From Flavobacterium sp. (GTDB lineage Bacteria; Bacteroidota; Bacteroidia; Flavobacteriales; Flavobacteriaceae), in assembly GCA_003449615.1 (NCBI GenBank), contig DMHA01000125.1, forward strand, positions 1 through 7,240: 7,240 bases of DNA, given 5' to 3'. The notes beneath the pieces are model-generated. The model searched no databases, had not been told where the DNA came from, and saw only the letters and a list, made by a program, of their open reading frames with translations. Positions within the stretch are counted from its first letter, which is position 1, and every line of letters begins with the position of its first letter. Below, piece after piece: positions 6,016 through 7,240 of the stretch. A program made the translations under genes and the position numbers.

Positions 6016-6612
6016 TCAAATTTTCTTTTTATGGAATTCGATAAACAATTCCGAATTGGCTCTTGGCTTGATTGAATTTTGACACAAATCCAATTGCAAA
6101 AATTTGAAATGGTTTTTGAATAATTGTTCATATTCAGCTTGATTTCCGCCAAAAGGTGGTCCGGAATCAAAGGATTTATTAAACAACAAACCAACTAATT
6201 TTCCATTTTCTGATAAAAGTTGGTACATTTTAGATACATAATTTTGTCGCATTCTAGGAGGCAAAGCACAGAAAAAAGTTTGTTCGATAATCAAATCATA
6301 TTCGCCATGATGTTCAAAAAAATCACCCAAAATTATTTTAATATTGGAATCATCTTTAATTTTTTTCTGTAGATTTTTTACTAATGATGGAGCAATGTCA
6401 ATAAGTGTAATGTCTGTAAAGCCCTGATTTAATAAGTGTTCAGCTTCATAAGAATTGCCACATCCAGGAATTAAAATGCTGATATCTTTGTTTTCTAAAG
6501 TGTCAATATATTTTTGAATTGGTGGTGAAACTTTGCCTAAATCCCAACCCGTAGCATTGGTTTTATATTGAGTTTCCCAATAGTCTTGGTCTAAACTTTT
6601 TTCATTGTTCAT
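6016..6612 (-). CDS. TPMT-family SAM-dependent methyltransferase
   Basis: A class I methyltransferase of about 198 residues, related to thiopurine S-methyltransferase and the plant halide/thiol (HOL) methyltransferases, probably transferring methyl from SAM to a sulfur or related nucleophile. Numbering from the chosen start: DQDYWETQY (8-16); TGWDLGKVSPPI (21-32), the TPMT hallmark with Trp23; ILIPGCGNSYEAEHL (46-60), the SAM-binding motif; TLIDIAPS (69-76), with the acidic residue for the SAM ribose; and GDFFEHHGEYDLIIEQTFFCALPPRMR (96-122). I chose ATG 6612 because the family starts shortly before the DxxYW block. ATG 6615 is equally possible, and ATG 6636 would add eight residues and enlarge the overlap. 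The gene overlaps the DUF202 gene by 11 nt, which suggests coupling. A substrate such as sulfide, thiols or metalloids is inferred from the family and the SQR neighbour. Confidence 0.88.
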   Translation of the reverse strand: MNNEKSLDQDYWETQYKTNATGWDLGKVSPPIQKYIDTLENKDISILIPGCGNSYEAEHLLNQGFTDITLIDIAPSLVKNLQKKIKDDSNIKIILGDFFEHHGEYDLIIEQTFFCALPPRMRQNYVSKMYQLLSENGKLVGLLFNKSFDSGPPFGGNQAEYEQLFKNHFKFLQLDLCQNSIKPRANSELFIEFHKKKI

Positions 6613-6907
6613 CATATTGCATTTTATAATCGCCAATGTTTTTTTCGTTTTCGAAAATCATTTTTTTATGCTTGAAATAATTAAATACTCCTATGCCAAA
6701 AATCGCAAAAGAACTGATAAAAAAGAACCATTCTATCATAAAACTATTGTCAATTTTCAATAAAGTTTCCAAACTCAAACCCGCAATAAAAAAATACATT
6801 GATGTTCGCAAAAAAGCCAAGAATGTAGATTGATTGGCCAAGACTGTTCTTTGCAAAGCCAATCGTTCTCTTAAAATTAAATCTTTATTAATTTGTTTTT
6901 CGAGCAT
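6602..6907 (-). CDS. DUF202 (YidH-type) small membrane protein
   Basis: A 101-residue inner-membrane protein. The DUF202 signature is clear: RERLALQRTVLANQSTFLAFLRTS (13-36), with the recurring RT/LA pattern leading into the first membrane helix (about 36-52). A second helix follows at about 57-78 (MIEWFFFISSFAIFGIGVFNYF), then a charged cytoplasmic tail. Family function is not established; related yeast VTC proteins carry a similar module, but that says little here. Its ATG comes 3 nt after the DUF2892 stop, and its 3' end overlaps the methyltransferase start, so the three genes form one tightly packed unit. Confidence 0.88.
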   Translation of the reverse strand: MLEKQINKDLILRERLALQRTVLANQSTFLAFLRTSMYFFIAGLSLETLLKIDNSFMIEWFFFISSFAIFGIGVFNYFKHKKMIFENEKNIGDYKMQYDEQ

Positions 6908-6910
6908 TTG

Positions 6911-7114
6911 CTATTTCTTTTTACAAGTAGAAATTCCCAGTGGAAGATAAAGTGGGCAAAAACTTACTAGACTTGTAATAGCAAAAATAACGGCAAATAG
7001 GCCTAAAACCAAAGCCGTTGTTCCACTAATTGTTTCGGTGTAATACAAAACACCTATTAAAATAGCAATTGAAATTCGAATAATTTTGTCAGTTGTGCCC
7101 ATGTTTTTTTTCAT
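6911..7114 (-). CDS. DUF2892 (YgaP-type transmembrane domain) protein
   Basis: A 67-residue membrane protein that matches the DUF2892/YgaP transmembrane domain over its whole length: KNMGTTDKIIRISIAILIGV at the start, a second hydrophobic helix at about 32-52, and the conserved ending SFCPLYLPLGISTCKKK with Cys53 and Cys64. In YgaP-like proteins this domain is fused to a rhodanese that handles sulfane sulfur; here it stands alone, as is common in Bacteroidota. It follows the DUF6132-like gene by 27 nt and precedes DUF202 by 3 nt. The two cysteines and the SQR-like gene nearby fit a sulfur role, but no activity is proven. The start at 7114 is preferred because MKKNMGTTD is the usual family opening. 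Confidence 0.9.
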   Translation of the reverse strand: MKKNMGTTDKIIRISIAILIGVLYYTETISGTTALVLGLFAVIFAITSLVSFCPLYLPLGISTCKKK

Positions 7115-7141
7115 AATAATAGAATTTAATTGGTTAAAAAA

Positions 7142-7240
7142 TTAAGATTTTTTTGGTGATTTCACAAATAAATTGAATAGCAATCCACCCATTACCGCTC
7201 CATATAAAGTGCTATTAAAGGATTTTGATGTAATGGCACA
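7142..7240 (-). CDS. DUF6132-like small membrane protein, C-terminal part only (cut by window edge)
   Basis: The minus-strand frame is open from the window edge to the TAA at 7144-7142, giving 32 residues. It reads CAITSKSFNSTLYGAVMGGL, then LFNLFVKSPKKS. This matches my recollection of the end of DUF6132 proteins, small Bacteroidota membrane proteins with a Cys-x-Ile-Thr-Ser motif followed by S-T-L-Y-G-A-x-M-G-G in the last membrane helix. The family often sits beside rhodanese, thioredoxin or DUF2892 genes. Twenty-seven nucleotides separate it from the DUF2892 gene, which suggests one transcript. The N-terminal half and the start are outside the window. That the frame is coding is well supported; the family name rests on a short segment. 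Confidence 0.65.
   Translation of the reverse strand, partial: CAITSKSFNSTLYGAVMGGLLFNLFVKSPKKS

Noticed and set aside
5943..6194. Minus-strand open frame of 83 codons inside the methyltransferase gene and its downstream gap
   Set aside because: It overlaps the methyltransferase in another frame, the translation has no recognisable family, and it would cover the candidate activator site. It is a frame shadow.
6613..6636. Upstream ATG at 6636 as the methyltransferase start
   Set aside because: It would add eight residues not typical of the family and enlarge the overlap with the DUF202 gene to 35 nt. ATG 6612 or 6615 is more natural, though 6636 is not excluded.

Overview
The window looks like chromosomal DNA of a member of the Flavobacteriia, probably Flavobacterium or a close relative. 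The reasons are the strong A+T richness, A-rich leaders in place of Shine-Dalgarno sites, promoter boxes of the Bacteroidota type (TAnnTTTG at -7, TTG about 19 bp upstream), many short lipoprotein signals ending in a cysteine, and protein families typical of that group. Every gene lies on the minus strand, so transcription runs from the right end to the left. No tRNA, rRNA, insertion sequence, CRISPR array or phage gene was seen.

Right block (7240 down to 6016). This is a tightly packed run of small membrane proteins and a methyltransferase: the C-terminal end of a DUF6132-like protein, a DUF2892 (YgaP-type membrane domain) protein, a DUF202 protein, and a TPMT-family methyltransferase that overlaps the DUF202 gene. 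After a 132-bp gap comes a sulfide:quinone oxidoreductase-like flavoprotein (5883-4417) with three cysteines placed as in that family. It is followed by an easily missed 46-codon gene (4371-4231) and a clear intrinsic terminator (4192-4221). Together these suggest a sulfide or reduced-sulfur handling region.

Middle block (4210 down to 1378). A consensus promoter fires into an operator made of two copies of a 13-bp repeat. Then come a TetR repressor, a TolC-type outer-membrane channel that overlaps it by 4 nt, and a lipid-anchored HlyD-type adaptor. A perfect 33-bp palindrome (2268-2300) sits between the channel and adaptor genes. The inner-membrane pump such an export system needs is not in the window.

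Left block (1257 down to 1). In the place where ABC pump genes would be expected there is a DUF2202 ferritin-like exported protein, a lipoprotein c-type cytochrome with a Gly/Met-rich tail, and the start of another lipoprotein (1-105).

The most interesting signal is regulatory. Upstream of the flavoprotein gene is GTAAC-N4-GTTAC, exactly 22 bp before a -7 box that has no -33 partner. Upstream of the DUF2202/cytochrome genes the minus strand reads GTAAT-N4-GTTAC, again exactly 22 bp before a near-consensus -7 box. This is the layout of a class II CRP/FNR-type activator site. It suggests that the two units flanking the efflux operon respond to one redox, nitric oxide or sulfur signal.
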